Part shown: piece by piece, positions 8,200 to 15,856 of the stretch
Layout of the letters: the number at the start of each line of letters is the position of its first letter
Position numbering within the stretch: the stretch's first letter is position 1
NCBI RefSeq assembly: GCF_014646015.1
Contig: NZ_BMMQ01000004.1
Span: forward strand, 62,001 to 126,000
Direction of reading: 5' to 3'
DNA length: 64,000 nt
Source of the DNA: Microbacterium nanhaiense
Lineage (GTDB): Bacteria; Actinomycetota; Actinomycetes; Actinomycetales; Microbacteriaceae
The notes under the pieces: model-generated
The model's input: the letters and a program-made list of their open reading frames with translations, nothing else
The model's database searches: none
Told to the model about the DNA's origin: nothing
Position numbers and translations under genes: made by a program

Positions 8200-10094
8200 C
8201 GCCCGAGCGGATCCGCGAACTCTCGCGCGCCGCGGGCCCCGACATCCTCGCGGATGCGGCGCCCGCGGGCGGGACGCGCTGGCTCTACGCGCCCGGCGAC
8301 TTCGCGAGCGCCGTGATCGCGCGCCTCGTGCGCGAGGGCTTCGCCGCGAACCGCAACGTGCACTACGCGACGAACTTCGCGGCTCCGCGTGCGCGCGTGC
8401 GCTTCTCGGCGGCGCTCGACGGCGGATCCGTCGAGATCGCCGCCCGCGGATCCGCAGCCATCGAGATCGACGGCGCCCCGCAGCCGGCCGCGGGGCGCAT
8501 CAGCCCGCGCGCGGGCGCGCGCGAGATCGTCGTCACCGTCACCGCCGATCCGGGCGAGGCCGCGACTCTCGCGGTCATCGAGGGACCGGCCGCCTGGTTC
8601 GCCGACGGCGAGCCGGCGGACGTGCGGGACGGATCGGCCGACACCGCCCCGCACACCAGCGGCGAGCCGGTACAGCGCGTGTCACTGACGCACGACGGCG
8701 AGCTCTTCGACACCGGCGTGCCCGTGCTGGGCCGACCCGTGATCAACAGCGACGCGGAGCCCGTCGTGCGCACCGGCGAGTCCCGCGCGGAGGCCTTATC
8801 GGACGACGAGCACGAGTCGCGACACGACGTCGTCCGACGTCCCGACGGGCGCTGGACCACCGCACACCCCCTCGGCTTCCGCTACCTGCGCATCGACCAC
8901 ATGCCGCTCGAGGCATATGTCGAGGCGCAGGTGCGCCCCGCCCCGCGGCGCGGCGCCTTCGTCAGCTCGGACCCGCGCCTCGACCGCATCTGGGCTACGA
9001 GCGCCTACACGCTGCGAGCGAGTATGCAGCGCCTCACCCTCGACGGCATCAAGCGCGATCGCATGCCCTGGGTGGGCGATCAGGCCCTCGCGCTGCTCTC
9101 CAACGCCTACGCGTTCGGCGACGCAGGAATCCTCGTCGACGGGCTCGACGCGCTGGGTCGCCCCGGCGAGGGCTACGCCAACGGCATCAGCGACTACAGC
9201 CTGTGGTGGGTCGTCGCTGCGCGGCAGTTGCGCCGCTTCCACGGCGTCGATTCCCCGCGCCTGACCGCCACGGCAGAGGAGATCGTGCGCGGTCTCGCGG
9301 AGATATGCGACGACGACGGGGTGTTCCGCCCGCGTTCGTTCGAGAGCGACTTCGCGGACTCCTCGGCGGGCGCGATCTTTATCGACTGGGGCATGACGGT
9401 CGACGAGGGGCTGATGCCCACCGCCCTCCAGATGCTGTGGCACTGGGCGCTGCGCTCGGTCGCCGAGCTGACGGGAGAACCGCGCTGGGATGCGCTCGCC
9501 GACAGTATCCGCGCGACGCTCATCGCACGCGCCTGGGATCCGGCGCGCCGCCGCTGGAACAAGAACCTTGATGGCGGCGCCGTCGCCTGCTCGTACGCCG
9601 ACGCCTTTGCGGTGCTCGGCGACATTGCCCGCGGAGACGACGCATACGCGAGCGGCTATGCGCTCGACGACGCCCGCCTCATGGGCACCCCGTTCATGGC
9701 CGGCTTCGGCCTGCTGGCCCTCGCCGCGACGGGCGGATCCGCCGACGTCGTCACCGGGGTGCGCGAACGCTGGCAGCCCATGCTCGACCTCGGCGCCGCC
9801 ACCTTCTGGGAGGAGGGCGTCTCGGACGCCTCCCCCTGGGAGATGTACGGCCGCCCGTTCGGCAAGAGCCTGTGCCACGGCTGGGCCTCGGCGCCCGCGT
9901 TCCTCCTGCCGATGGCGATCCTCGGCGTCGAGCCGCTCACCGACGGCTGGCGCGAGGTGCGCGTGCGTCCGAGGCTCGGCGAGCTCGACTGGGCCGCCGC
10001 CGTGATCCCGACCCCGCTCGGCGACCTCACGATCGAAGCGAACGCCGACGGCGTGCGCATCGACGCGCCGGACGGGATGACGGTTCGTCGCTGA
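8196..10094 (+). CDS. GH78-like glycoside hydrolase (probable alpha-L-rhamnosidase)
   Basis: A 632-residue protein without signal peptide, so it acts in the cytoplasm. N-terminal beta-sandwich regions (1 to about 245) precede an (alpha/alpha)6-type catalytic domain. That domain carries the GH78 hallmark block DGIKRDRMPWVGDQA at about residues 283-297, plus IDWGMTVDEGLMPTALQMLW and SLCHGWASAPAFLLPMAI. A short C-terminal beta domain follows (VRVRPRLGELDWAAAVIPTP). The ATG at 8196 is coupled to the MFS stop. Uptake by the MFS protein followed by intracellular cleavage, with rhamnose fed to the rha genes at 21-27 kb, is a reasonable inference. A related six-hairpin activity cannot be excluded. 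Confidence 0.75.
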   Translation: MTPERIRELSRAAGPDILADAAPAGGTRWLYAPGDFASAVIARLVREGFAANRNVHYATNFAAPRARVRFSAALDGGSVEIAARGSAAIEIDGAPQPAAGRISPRAGAREIVVTVTADPGEAATLAVIEGPAAWFADGEPADVRDGSADTAPHTSGEPVQRVSLTHDGELFDTGVPVLGRPVINSDAEPVVRTGESRAEALSDDEHESRHDVVRRPDGRWTTAHPLGFRYLRIDHMPLEAYVEAQVRPAPRRGAFVSSDPRLDRIWATSAYTLRASMQRLTLDGIKRDRMPWVGDQALALLSNAYAFGDAGILVDGLDALGRPGEGYANGISDYSLWWVVAARQLRRFHGVDSPRLTATAEEIVRGLAEICDDDGVFRPRSFESDFADSSAGAIFIDWGMTVDEGLMPTALQMLWHWALRSVAELTGEPRWDALADSIRATLIARAWDPARRRWNKNLDGGAVACSYADAFAVLGDIARGDDAYASGYALDDARLMGTPFMAGFGLLALAATGGSADVVTGVRERWQPMLDLGAATFWEEGVSDASPWEMYGRPFGKSLCHGWASAPAFLLPMAILGVEPLTDGWREVRVRPRLGELDWAAAVIPTPLGDLTIEANADGVRIDAPDGMTVRR

Positions 10095-10111
10095 GCACGG
10101 CGGCGGCCCCT

Positions 10112-10167
10112 CCCGCGAGATCTCACCCTTTTGCCGAGGTCGCACCGAAATGGGTGCGATCTCGCGG
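10112..10167. repeat. Three-copy inverted motif cluster between convergent genes
   Basis: Copies of a CGAGATCGCACC-type unit occur at 10115-10129 (forward), about 10133-10146 (forward) and 10151-10167 (reverse). The first 27 bases (10112-10138) are identical to 39088-39114, another convergent-gene gap. It lies between the stops of the GH78-like gene (10094) and the alarmone synthetase (10217) and may act as a bidirectional terminator. Confidence 0.75.
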
Positions 10168-10216
10168 CTCCGCGCGACCCGCGCGGCGACGCCCCGCGCG
10201 GGCGACGCCGCCGCCG

Positions 10217-10930
10217 TTACGCGTCGTGCGTCGCGTTCGAGGCCGCGATCTCGCGCATCGGAGGCGCGGGAGGCGGCGGGTTCTCGGATCCGCGAATCTG
10301 GCGGTGCAGGCGTTCCATCCGCTCGTCGAGATCGCTCGCGGTGCTCGCGGCGGCGCTCAGCTCGTCGACCAGTTCCTGCGGCACCTGCTTGTCGTACTTG
10401 TAGTAGATCTTGTGCTCGAGACTCGCCCAGAAATCCATCGCGATCGTGCGGAACTGCACCTCGACGGGCACGCGCACCTTGCCGCGCGGCAGGAACACCG
10501 GCACGGTGATGATCGCGTGCAGGCTCTTGTACCCGTTGCCCTTGGGCTGCGCGATGTAGTCCTTCACGGCGATGACCCCGATGTCGTCCTGCCCGATCAG
10601 CAGCTCGAAGAGCCGGTAGGCGTCGCTGACAAAGCTGCAGGTCACCCGCACGCCCGCGATGTCGGTGATCTCGCGGCGGATCGCATCGAACGACGGCTCC
10701 ACGCCGCGGCGCTGGATCTTCTCGAGCAGCGAGTCCATGCTCTTCAGCCGGCTCGACAGGTGCTCGATCGGGTTGTGAGAGTGCTGGTGCTCGAAGTCGT
10801 CGCGCAGGATCTCGAGCTTCGTCTCGACCTCGCGCATACCGAAGCGATATTCGTTGAGGAACTGCTGCATCTCGTCGCGCAGGCCTCGCGCGAGCCGAAT
10901 GATGCTGTCGTCGACGTGTACCTCGTGCAT
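10217..10930 (-). CDS. Small alarmone synthetase, RelA/SpoT-domain GTP pyrophosphokinase
   Basis: A 237-residue protein with only the (p)ppGpp synthetase domain; the hydrolase, TGS and ACT domains of long RelA are absent. Conserved elements include SRLKSMDSLLEKIQRR, the ITDIAGVRVTCSF strand, DYIAQPKGNGYKSLHAIITVPV with the G-Y-(K)-S-L-H GTP-site residues, and EVQFRTIAMDFWASLEHK. These match RelQ/RelP-type synthetases. It makes ppGpp/pppGpp from ATP and GDP/GTP in the cytoplasm under stress. The C-terminal extension (ENPPPPAPPMRE) is Pro-rich. The gene is monocistronic, with convergent repeats downstream. Confidence 0.9.
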   Translation of the reverse strand: MHEVHVDDSIIRLARGLRDEMQQFLNEYRFGMREVETKLEILRDDFEHQHSHNPIEHLSSRLKSMDSLLEKIQRRGVEPSFDAIRREITDIAGVRVTCSFVSDAYRLFELLIGQDDIGVIAVKDYIAQPKGNGYKSLHAIITVPVFLPRGKVRVPVEVQFRTIAMDFWASLEHKIYYKYDKQVPQELVDELSAAASTASDLDERMERLHRQIRGSENPPPPAPPMREIAASNATHDA

Positions 10931-10975
10931 GCCATTGACCTTACGGGGTCTGCGAACGCCGGAGCTATGCAGGTG

Positions 10976-12289
10976 CTATGCGTCGGGTGAGGAGTCGGCG
11001 CGCGCGTACTGCCGCGAGATGACGCGGTACTGCGGGAGCAGGAGGGCGCCGAGGCCGAGGATCACGGTGACGAGCCCCGCGCCGACAAAGATCAGTGCAA
11101 TACCGCGGGCGTCGCCCTCGCCGAGCAGCCAGGACCACTGCGCCTGCCCCTCCGGGGTGCGCAGGCGCGGGATCACCAGGAACTCAGCGATCGGGCCGAT
11201 CGCGAGCGAGGTCACGGGTGCGGCGGCGGCCTCTATGGTCTTCGCGAAGCCGAACACCCGCCCCTGCTGGCGGTACGGCACGACCTTCTGGATCACGGTC
11301 TGCTCCGCCGCCTCGATCGCGGGGACGAGCGCCATGTACACCCAGATCCCGATGATGTAGAGCCACAACGACTCGCGCAGCGCGAAGACCATGCCGACGG
11401 CACCCGTCGCCGCCCCCAGCACGAGCATGGTGCGGGTCGGGTTCGCGCCGAGCCCCGTGCGCGAGACCACGATGCCGCCCACGATGAATCCCGTCGACGC
11501 GAAGGCGAAGGCGAACCCCCACTGCTGCACCGTCATGAGCTCGAGCCCGTACGGATCCATCAGCGCCATGAAGACCCCGCCGACGAAGTTGTTCAGCGTG
11601 GTGAAGATGACGAGGAAGAGCAGCCCCTCCGCTGCCCGCACCGCGCGCCACCCGCCGCGAATGTCGACCCACCCGGTCGGCGCCTCGCCGGATCCGACCA
11701 CCTCGGGCTCGTCGATCCGCAGCGTCAGCAGGTGCGCGAAGGCGAGAGCCACGGCCGTCACGCCGATGACGAGGGTCCATCCCATCCCCAGGTACCCGAC
11801 CGCGAGGCCCGAGAACACGCTCGTCACGAGCATCGAGACGCCATCGACAGCGCCCACCGCCCCGTTCGCGTTGGCGTGCTTCTCCTCGGGCACCAGCAGC
11901 GTCACGGCGGTCGACATCGCGATGCCGCGCAGCTGCTCGACGACGGCGCCCGCGAGCATGACGACGGCGAAGATCCAGAACCACGGCCGCGACAGGTCGG
12001 AGATCGCGTCCTCCCCCATCGCGAAGAAGAACAGCGCATCGGCGATGAAGACGGCAAGCGCGATGCCCGTGCCCCACACCATGACGGGCTTTTTCCGGAA
12101 GCGGTCGATGAGGGTCCCGAAGAACATGCTCGACAGCGCGATGAAGATCATCAGCGCGGCACCGATGAGCGCCGTGGAGAGCACGTTGCGGGTCTCGAGG
12201 TAGATCCAGAACGTGAGCCCGAACCACATGAACATCGTCGAGATGTTCGCGACGGCCGTGTTGGCCAGGAGCGCGGCGAAGGTGCGCAT
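10976..12289 (-). CDS. MFS exporter, DHA3-like
   Basis: A 437-residue protein. The start is placed at ATG 12289 (MRTFAALLANTAVANISTMF); longer in-frame extensions run into the divergent esterase and are unlikely. It has 12 predicted helices, the motif-A-like loop FGTLIDRFRKKPVMVWG after TM2, and RVFGFAKTIEAAAAPVTSL in the second half, as in DHA3 (macrolide/antibiotic efflux) transporters. The substrate is unknown. It is divergent from the carboxylesterase, 51 bases apart, and the two could form an export/detoxification pair. Confidence 0.8.
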   Translation of the reverse strand: MRTFAALLANTAVANISTMFMWFGLTFWIYLETRNVLSTALIGAALMIFIALSSMFFGTLIDRFRKKPVMVWGTGIALAVFIADALFFFAMGEDAISDLSRPWFWIFAVVMLAGAVVEQLRGIAMSTAVTLLVPEEKHANANGAVGAVDGVSMLVTSVFSGLAVGYLGMGWTLVIGVTAVALAFAHLLTLRIDEPEVVGSGEAPTGWVDIRGGWRAVRAAEGLLFLVIFTTLNNFVGGVFMALMDPYGLELMTVQQWGFAFAFASTGFIVGGIVVSRTGLGANPTRTMLVLGAATGAVGMVFALRESLWLYIIGIWVYMALVPAIEAAEQTVIQKVVPYRQQGRVFGFAKTIEAAAAPVTSLAIGPIAEFLVIPRLRTPEGQAQWSWLLGEGDARGIALIFVGAGLVTVILGLGALLLPQYRVISRQYARADSSPDA

Positions 12290-12340
12290 GAGGTGAGCGT
12301 AACCGGCGCCGACCCCGCTGCCAACAAGTATTCTGACGCC

Positions 12341-13840
12341 ATGGCGCAGCTTCCGCCCCGCGAGGTGCAGGGCATCCCGCTCATCGATGAGCGCAATTCC
12401 CCCGCGTCCGATCGAACGCCGCCCGTCGTGCGCACGACCCGCGGATCCGTCCGCGGTTTCTGGCGCGGATCCTGCGCGACCTTCACCGGGACCCCATATG
12501 CCGCCCCGCCCGTCGGCGCGCTCGCGTTCCGCGCCCCGCGGCCGCACGAGCGATGGGATGGCGTGCGCGACGCCGTGCACCAGGGCGCGACGCCGCAGCG
12601 CGGCCGCACAGGGGTTACGCTGATCCCCGAGCCGAGCGTCCCCGGCGACTCGCCCCTGAACGTGAACGTCTTCACGCCGTCGCCGGATCCGGCCGCGAAA
12701 CTGCCCGTGCTCGTCTACATCCACGGCGGTGCGTACGCCGCCGGGTCCATCGCGAGCCCCTGGTACGACGGTGCCTCCTTCGCGCGCGACGGCGTCGTCA
12801 CCGTGACGCTCTCGTACCGCCTCGCGTTCCCGGGTTTCGGGTGGGTGCCCGGATCCGAGCAGAACCGCGGCGTGCGCGACTGGATCGCTGCCCTCGAGTG
12901 GGTGCGCGAGAACATCGCCGCCTTCGGTGGGGATCCGGATCGCGTCACGATCGCCGGGCAGTCGGCCGGCGGCGGCGCGGTGCTCACGCTGCTCGGGATC
13001 CCGGAGACGCACGATCTCTTCCACGCCGCGTGGTGCATGTCGCCGACGCTGTCGCTCGTCGACCGGCACGCGGCGCTCGCCCTCTCGGAGGCGCTCGCGG
13101 CCGCCCTCGGCGTGGAGAACACCGCCGAGGGGCTCGGATCCGTTCCGCCGCGGGAGCTCGGCCGCGCGCAGAAGCCGCTCGTGGCGGGGTCGCGGAGCCT
13201 CGCGGGGATCCGCCAGTCCGTCGCGGGCGGCCTGCGCATCGGCCCGACGATCGACGGCGAGCTGATCGACCGCCCGACGATCTCGGCGATCCGCGCCGGA
13301 TCCGGATCCGCGATCCCGCTCGTGATCGGATCCACCGACGACGAGTTCACGATGGTCCTCGATCCGTACGCCCGCCTTCTCCGCTGGGTGCCCGCGAGCC
13401 TCGCGCTGGCGCTGATCGGCTTCCGCGGCGAACGGGCACACGCCTGGCGCGCCGGGTACCCGCGCACGGGCGGCGCGGCGCGGCTCCTCGGTCAGTACGC
13501 GACCGACATGGGATTCCGCCGCCACGTGCGCCGCGTCGGCGACGCGCGCCGCGCCGCGAACACCTGGGGATACCGCTTCGCGTGGCCATCGCCCGTCAGC
13601 GGGTGGGCGCTGCACTGCCTCGATGTTCCCTTCTTCTTTGACGTGCTGCGCGCGCCCGGTGTGGCGCGGGTGGCGGGCGAGGATCCCCCGCAGGAGCTGG
13701 CCGACGAGATCCATGGATCCGCCGTCGAATTCATCACGACCCACGCGCTCCGGCGCGCAACGTGGCCCGCCGCGGCCGTGTTCGACACCCCGCCGACGAG
13801 CCTCGACGACGCCTACGCCGACGCGCGGACCCTCGGTTAG
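12341..13840 (+). CDS. Type-B carboxylesterase/lipase family protein
   Basis: A 499-residue alpha/beta hydrolase beginning MAQLPPREVQG. Typical type-B carboxylesterase features are the oxyanion segment PVLVYIHGGAYAAGS (about residues 125-140), the YRLAFPGFGWV region, and the nucleophile elbow TIAGQSAGGGAVLTL (GxSxG) near residue 210. The acid and His regions are less clear (DDEFTM; LHCLDVPFFFDVL). It has no signal peptide, so it is probably cytoplasmic. It would hydrolyse esters of unknown type. It is divergent from an MFS exporter, with no clear operator in the 51-base gap. The gene carries at least eleven GGATCC hexamers. Confidence 0.85.
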   Translation: MAQLPPREVQGIPLIDERNSPASDRTPPVVRTTRGSVRGFWRGSCATFTGTPYAAPPVGALAFRAPRPHERWDGVRDAVHQGATPQRGRTGVTLIPEPSVPGDSPLNVNVFTPSPDPAAKLPVLVYIHGGAYAAGSIASPWYDGASFARDGVVTVTLSYRLAFPGFGWVPGSEQNRGVRDWIAALEWVRENIAAFGGDPDRVTIAGQSAGGGAVLTLLGIPETHDLFHAAWCMSPTLSLVDRHAALALSEALAAALGVENTAEGLGSVPPRELGRAQKPLVAGSRSLAGIRQSVAGGLRIGPTIDGELIDRPTISAIRAGSGSAIPLVIGSTDDEFTMVLDPYARLLRWVPASLALALIGFRGERAHAWRAGYPRTGGAARLLGQYATDMGFRRHVRRVGDARRAANTWGYRFAWPSPVSGWALHCLDVPFFFDVLRAPGVARVAGEDPPQELADEIHGSAVEFITTHALRRATWPAAAVFDTPPTSLDDAYADARTLG

Positions 13841-13907
13841 GGGTGCCGTGCCGGCAACGCGAGACGCCCGTCCGCGCGCGGAAAGATCGGCTCTGACTCA
13901 ACGCCAC

Positions 13908-13934
13908 GCGCGTTCGAGTCCTGCATCGGTCGCA
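13908..13934 (+). other. tRNA-like 3' fragment (possible attachment-site remnant)
   Basis: The 27 bases look like the T-arm and 3' acceptor strand of a tRNA. GCGCG-TTCGAGT-CCTGC gives a T-stem with one mismatch and one G-U, the invariant TTCGA loop, then ATCGGTC-GCA. No complete cloverleaf can be built upstream. It is followed 2 bases later by a GC hairpin (13937-13952). Fragments like this can be left where an element integrated at a tRNA 3' end; the next gene has lower GC than its surroundings. Confidence 0.35.
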
Positions 13935-13936
13935 AA

Positions 13937-13952
13937 TCCCCCTTGCGGGGGA
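13937..13952 (+). terminator. Short GC hairpin after the tRNA-like fragment
   Basis: TCCCCC-TTGC-GGGGGA, a perfect 6-bp stem with a 4-base loop and no T tract. It could be the old terminator of the tRNA-like fragment just upstream. It ends 35 bases before the start codon of the next gene. Confidence 0.4.
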
Positions 13953-13987
13953 AGCGACGTCGACGAGCCGATTCCTACATTGGAGGC

Positions 13988-14488
13988 ATGAAGGACGCCA
14001 GGATCTCTACCCATGAGGTGCCTCTGTCAGAGCGCGGGCGTCGCTCTGGTGTATGGACCGTCTTGGCTGCTGTCTCGCTCGTTCTTCCTGCAGGAGCAGT
14101 TGCGATAACCGGCCTCTCCTGGCTGGGCCGACTTCCGGCTCAACTCGCCTTCCACTGGAGCGCATCGGGACGGCCCGACGGATTCTTTGCCACGGAGCCC
14201 CTGTTCTGGGTCGCATTCGGCGCCTCTTCGCTTTTTTCGTGCATAGGCCTTGCCGTGCTTCTGATCCCGAGTCGTGATCACGAGGACACCGTGAAGTCAG
14301 TGACCGTTGTCGGCACCGTGTCAGCTTTTGTCGCATCTGCATGGATCGTTCCCGCCGCAGCGACCTACACGTCTCACTCTGCAGACCAAGCGGCCCTCGG
14401 CGGTTGGCTCTTTCTCTTCGTTGCTGCGCTTGCGTACGGGGTCATTCCGCGTCTGCTCACATCTCGCCGCTCACGAGTTTCCGGCTAG
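13988..14488 (+). CDS. DUF1648-like small integral membrane protein
   Basis: A 166-residue protein with four predicted transmembrane helices. After the first helix the segment LPAQLAFHWSASGRPDGFFATEPLFW matches the 'P-x-H-(W/F)-x-x-x-G-x-P-D' pattern of DUF1648/SdpI-type membrane proteins. The start is taken at ATG 13988; GGAGG lies only one base upstream, so GTG 14018 or TTG 13943 are alternatives. Base composition is lower in G+C than the flanking genes and codon use is less biased (TTG, TCT, GTT codons), which suggests recent transfer. No partner gene is present. The function of the family is poorly defined; some members give immunity to membrane-active peptides. Confidence 0.65.
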   Translation: MKDARISTHEVPLSERGRRSGVWTVLAAVSLVLPAGAVAITGLSWLGRLPAQLAFHWSASGRPDGFFATEPLFWVAFGASSLFSCIGLAVLLIPSRDHEDTVKSVTVVGTVSAFVASAWIVPAAATYTSHSADQAALGGWLFLFVAALAYGVIPRLLTSRRSRVSG

Positions 14489-14575
14489 TCCCCACTACGA
14501 GACGATCACGCAGTCCGTCGGTTGCACCCAAGGGGCCGGCCGAACTCATTCAGCACGCCCTGACGTCAGCCTCCG

Positions 14576-14630
14576 TTCCGGTCGCAGAAACTGCTCCTCA
14601 CTCTCCGAGAAAGAGCAATTTTTGCGACCG
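14576..14630. repeat. Palindromic element, family E, copy 1
   Basis: The left arm TTCCGGTCGCAGAAACTGCT continues CCTC. The right arm GAAAGAGCAATTTTTGCGACCG pairs with it over about 22 positions with few mismatches. It belongs to the same family as 14682-14739, 47563-47619 and 52550-52607, sharing TTCCG-(6)-AA-(2)-TGCTCCTC at the left and GAGCA...TTTTG at the right. Confidence 0.75.
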
Positions 14631-14681
14631 CAACGCCCGCACCCGGCGAGCGCAGCGACGCCGCCGCACCACCCGGATCCA

Positions 14682-14739
14682 TTCCGGTCGCAAAATCTGC
14701 TCCTCGCCCCGCAAGAAGCAGCACATTCTGTCACCGGAA
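14682..14739. repeat. Palindromic element, family E, copy 2
   Basis: The left arm TTCCGGTCGCAAAATCTGCT continues CCTC; the right arm is GAAGCAGCACATTCTGTCACCGGAA. It lies 106 bases after copy 1, in the same orientation, with homologous flanking sequence. The outermost arms TTCCGGT/ACCGGAA pair exactly. Confidence 0.75.
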
Positions 14740-14920
14740 CCCCGGCCACCCGGCGAGCGAAGCGATGCCGCCTCCGCCCGGCCGCTGGCTCGGGCCTGGC
14801 GGGCGGGATCCGCACCGCGGATACCGCGGGATCGCGGCCGAGCGGAGGCGGCATCGCGCAGCGGACCCCGAGAAAGCAGCGGACCCCGAAAACAGCAAGC
14901 CTGCGAAAGCAGCAGGCCCC

Positions 14921-15856
14921 CTACCGAATCACCACCGCATGCGGGATGCGCTGCTGCATGACCTCGACCGCTCGGGGGTTGCCATCGACGAGCACGGCCT
15001 GGCGACCCAGCCGTGAAGCGACGGCGCCTGTGGTTCCGGATCCGGCGAAGAAGTCGAGCACGCGGTCGCCGGGGCGCGTGGAGGCCTTGATCATGCGCTC
15101 GAGGATGCCCTCGGGCTTCTGGGTGGGGTACCCGGTGCGCTCGGCTCCGCTCGTGGGGACGATGGTGTGCCACCACACGTCGGTCGGGAGTTTGCCGCGC
15201 GCGGCCTTCTCGCTGTTGACGAGCCCGGGCGCCATGTAGGGCTCGCGGTCGACGGCTTCGGAGTCGAAGAAGTATGCGGCGGGGTTCTTCACGTACACGA
15301 GGATGGTGTCGTGCTTCGTGGGCCAGCGGGAGCGGCTCTTCGCGCCGTAGTCGTAGGCCCAGATGATCTCGTTGAGGAAGTTGTCGCGGCCGAAGACGGC
15401 GTCGAGCATGACCTTGGCGTAGTGCGCCTCGCGGTAGTCGAGGTGCAGGTAGAGCGTGCCGTCGTCGGCGAGCAGGCGCCATGCCTCGGCGAGGCGGGGC
15501 TCCATGAACTCCCAGTAGTTGTCGAAGCGGTCGTCGAAGGTGGTGAGGGTCTGGCGGATCCGCTCGTACTTGCGGCCATGGAAGCCCGCCCAGACGGGGT
15601 TCTCTGTCGCGTGGAGGAATTCCTCGTCGAAGAGGGCATCGCCCGTCGGCTCGGCGAGCTTGTCGACGTGCACGGCGTCGGGCGCGTGCGTGACGCGCTG
15701 CGTCGTGTGCTGGCGCTTGCGTCCGGTGTTGAAGGGCGGATCCAGGTAGATCATTGTGAAGGCGCCGTCGGGCATCTCGCTGATGACCTCGAGGTTGTCG
15801 CCGTGGTGGATGGCGACGGGCGCGCCGCGGCCCAGTCCGCGCTGTGCGGCGCTCAC
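14921..15856 (-). CDS. Orphan beta-class DNA (adenine-N6 or cytosine-N4) methyltransferase
   Basis: A 311-residue protein. Motif IV, YLDPPFNTG (about residues 38-46), precedes motif I, DFFAGSGTTGAVA (about 270-282), with GYPTQKPEGILERMI (motif X-like) before it; this order defines the beta group. The GTG start at 15856 overlaps the lipoate-ligase stop (GTGA); longer in-frame extensions are antisense-like and rejected. No restriction endonuclease gene is adjacent, so it looks like a solitary methylase acting on chromosomal DNA with an epigenetic or repair-related role. The target sequence cannot be told from this sequence. Repeat-rich DNA lies directly downstream. Confidence 0.85.
   Translation of the reverse strand: MSAAQRGLGRGAPVAIHHGDNLEVISEMPDGAFTMIYLDPPFNTGRKRQHTTQRVTHAPDAVHVDKLAEPTGDALFDEEFLHATENPVWAGFHGRKYERIRQTLTTFDDRFDNYWEFMEPRLAEAWRLLADDGTLYLHLDYREAHYAKVMLDAVFGRDNFLNEIIWAYDYGAKSRSRWPTKHDTILVYVKNPAAYFFDSEAVDREPYMAPGLVNSEKAARGKLPTDVWWHTIVPTSGAERTGYPTQKPEGILERMIKASTRPGDRVLDFFAGSGTTGAVASRLGRQAVLVDGNPRAVEVMQQRIPHAVVIR

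Larger units (their letters stand above)
14489..14920. repeat. 432-bp gene-free region full of nested repeats
   Basis: No convincing gene. It holds two palindromic elements (annotated separately at 14576-14630 and 14682-14739), each followed by a related spacer (ACCCGGCGAGCG...GACGCCGCCGC and ACCCGGCGAGCG...GATGCCGCCTCCGC), so roughly 106 bases are duplicated in tandem. A long stem follows: GCGATGCCGCCTCCGC (14762-14777) pairs exactly with 14842-14857. Then come 2-3 direct repeats of GCGGACCCCGAGAAAGCA (14861-14878, 14879-14897, partial 14898-14911) and a small GCCTGC/GCAGGC hairpin (14899-14917) directly 3' of the methyltransferase stop. Confidence 0.8.

Noticed and set aside
12290..13744. 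Long extension of the MFS gene at 10976 through the esterase locus
   Set aside because: It is antisense to a clear carboxylesterase with GxSxG; the MFS N-terminus begins naturally at 12289.
14307..15239. 310-aa plus-strand open frame crossing the repeat-dense region
   Set aside because: It runs from the DUF1648-like gene through repeats into antisense of the methyltransferase; composition and codon use are not gene-like.
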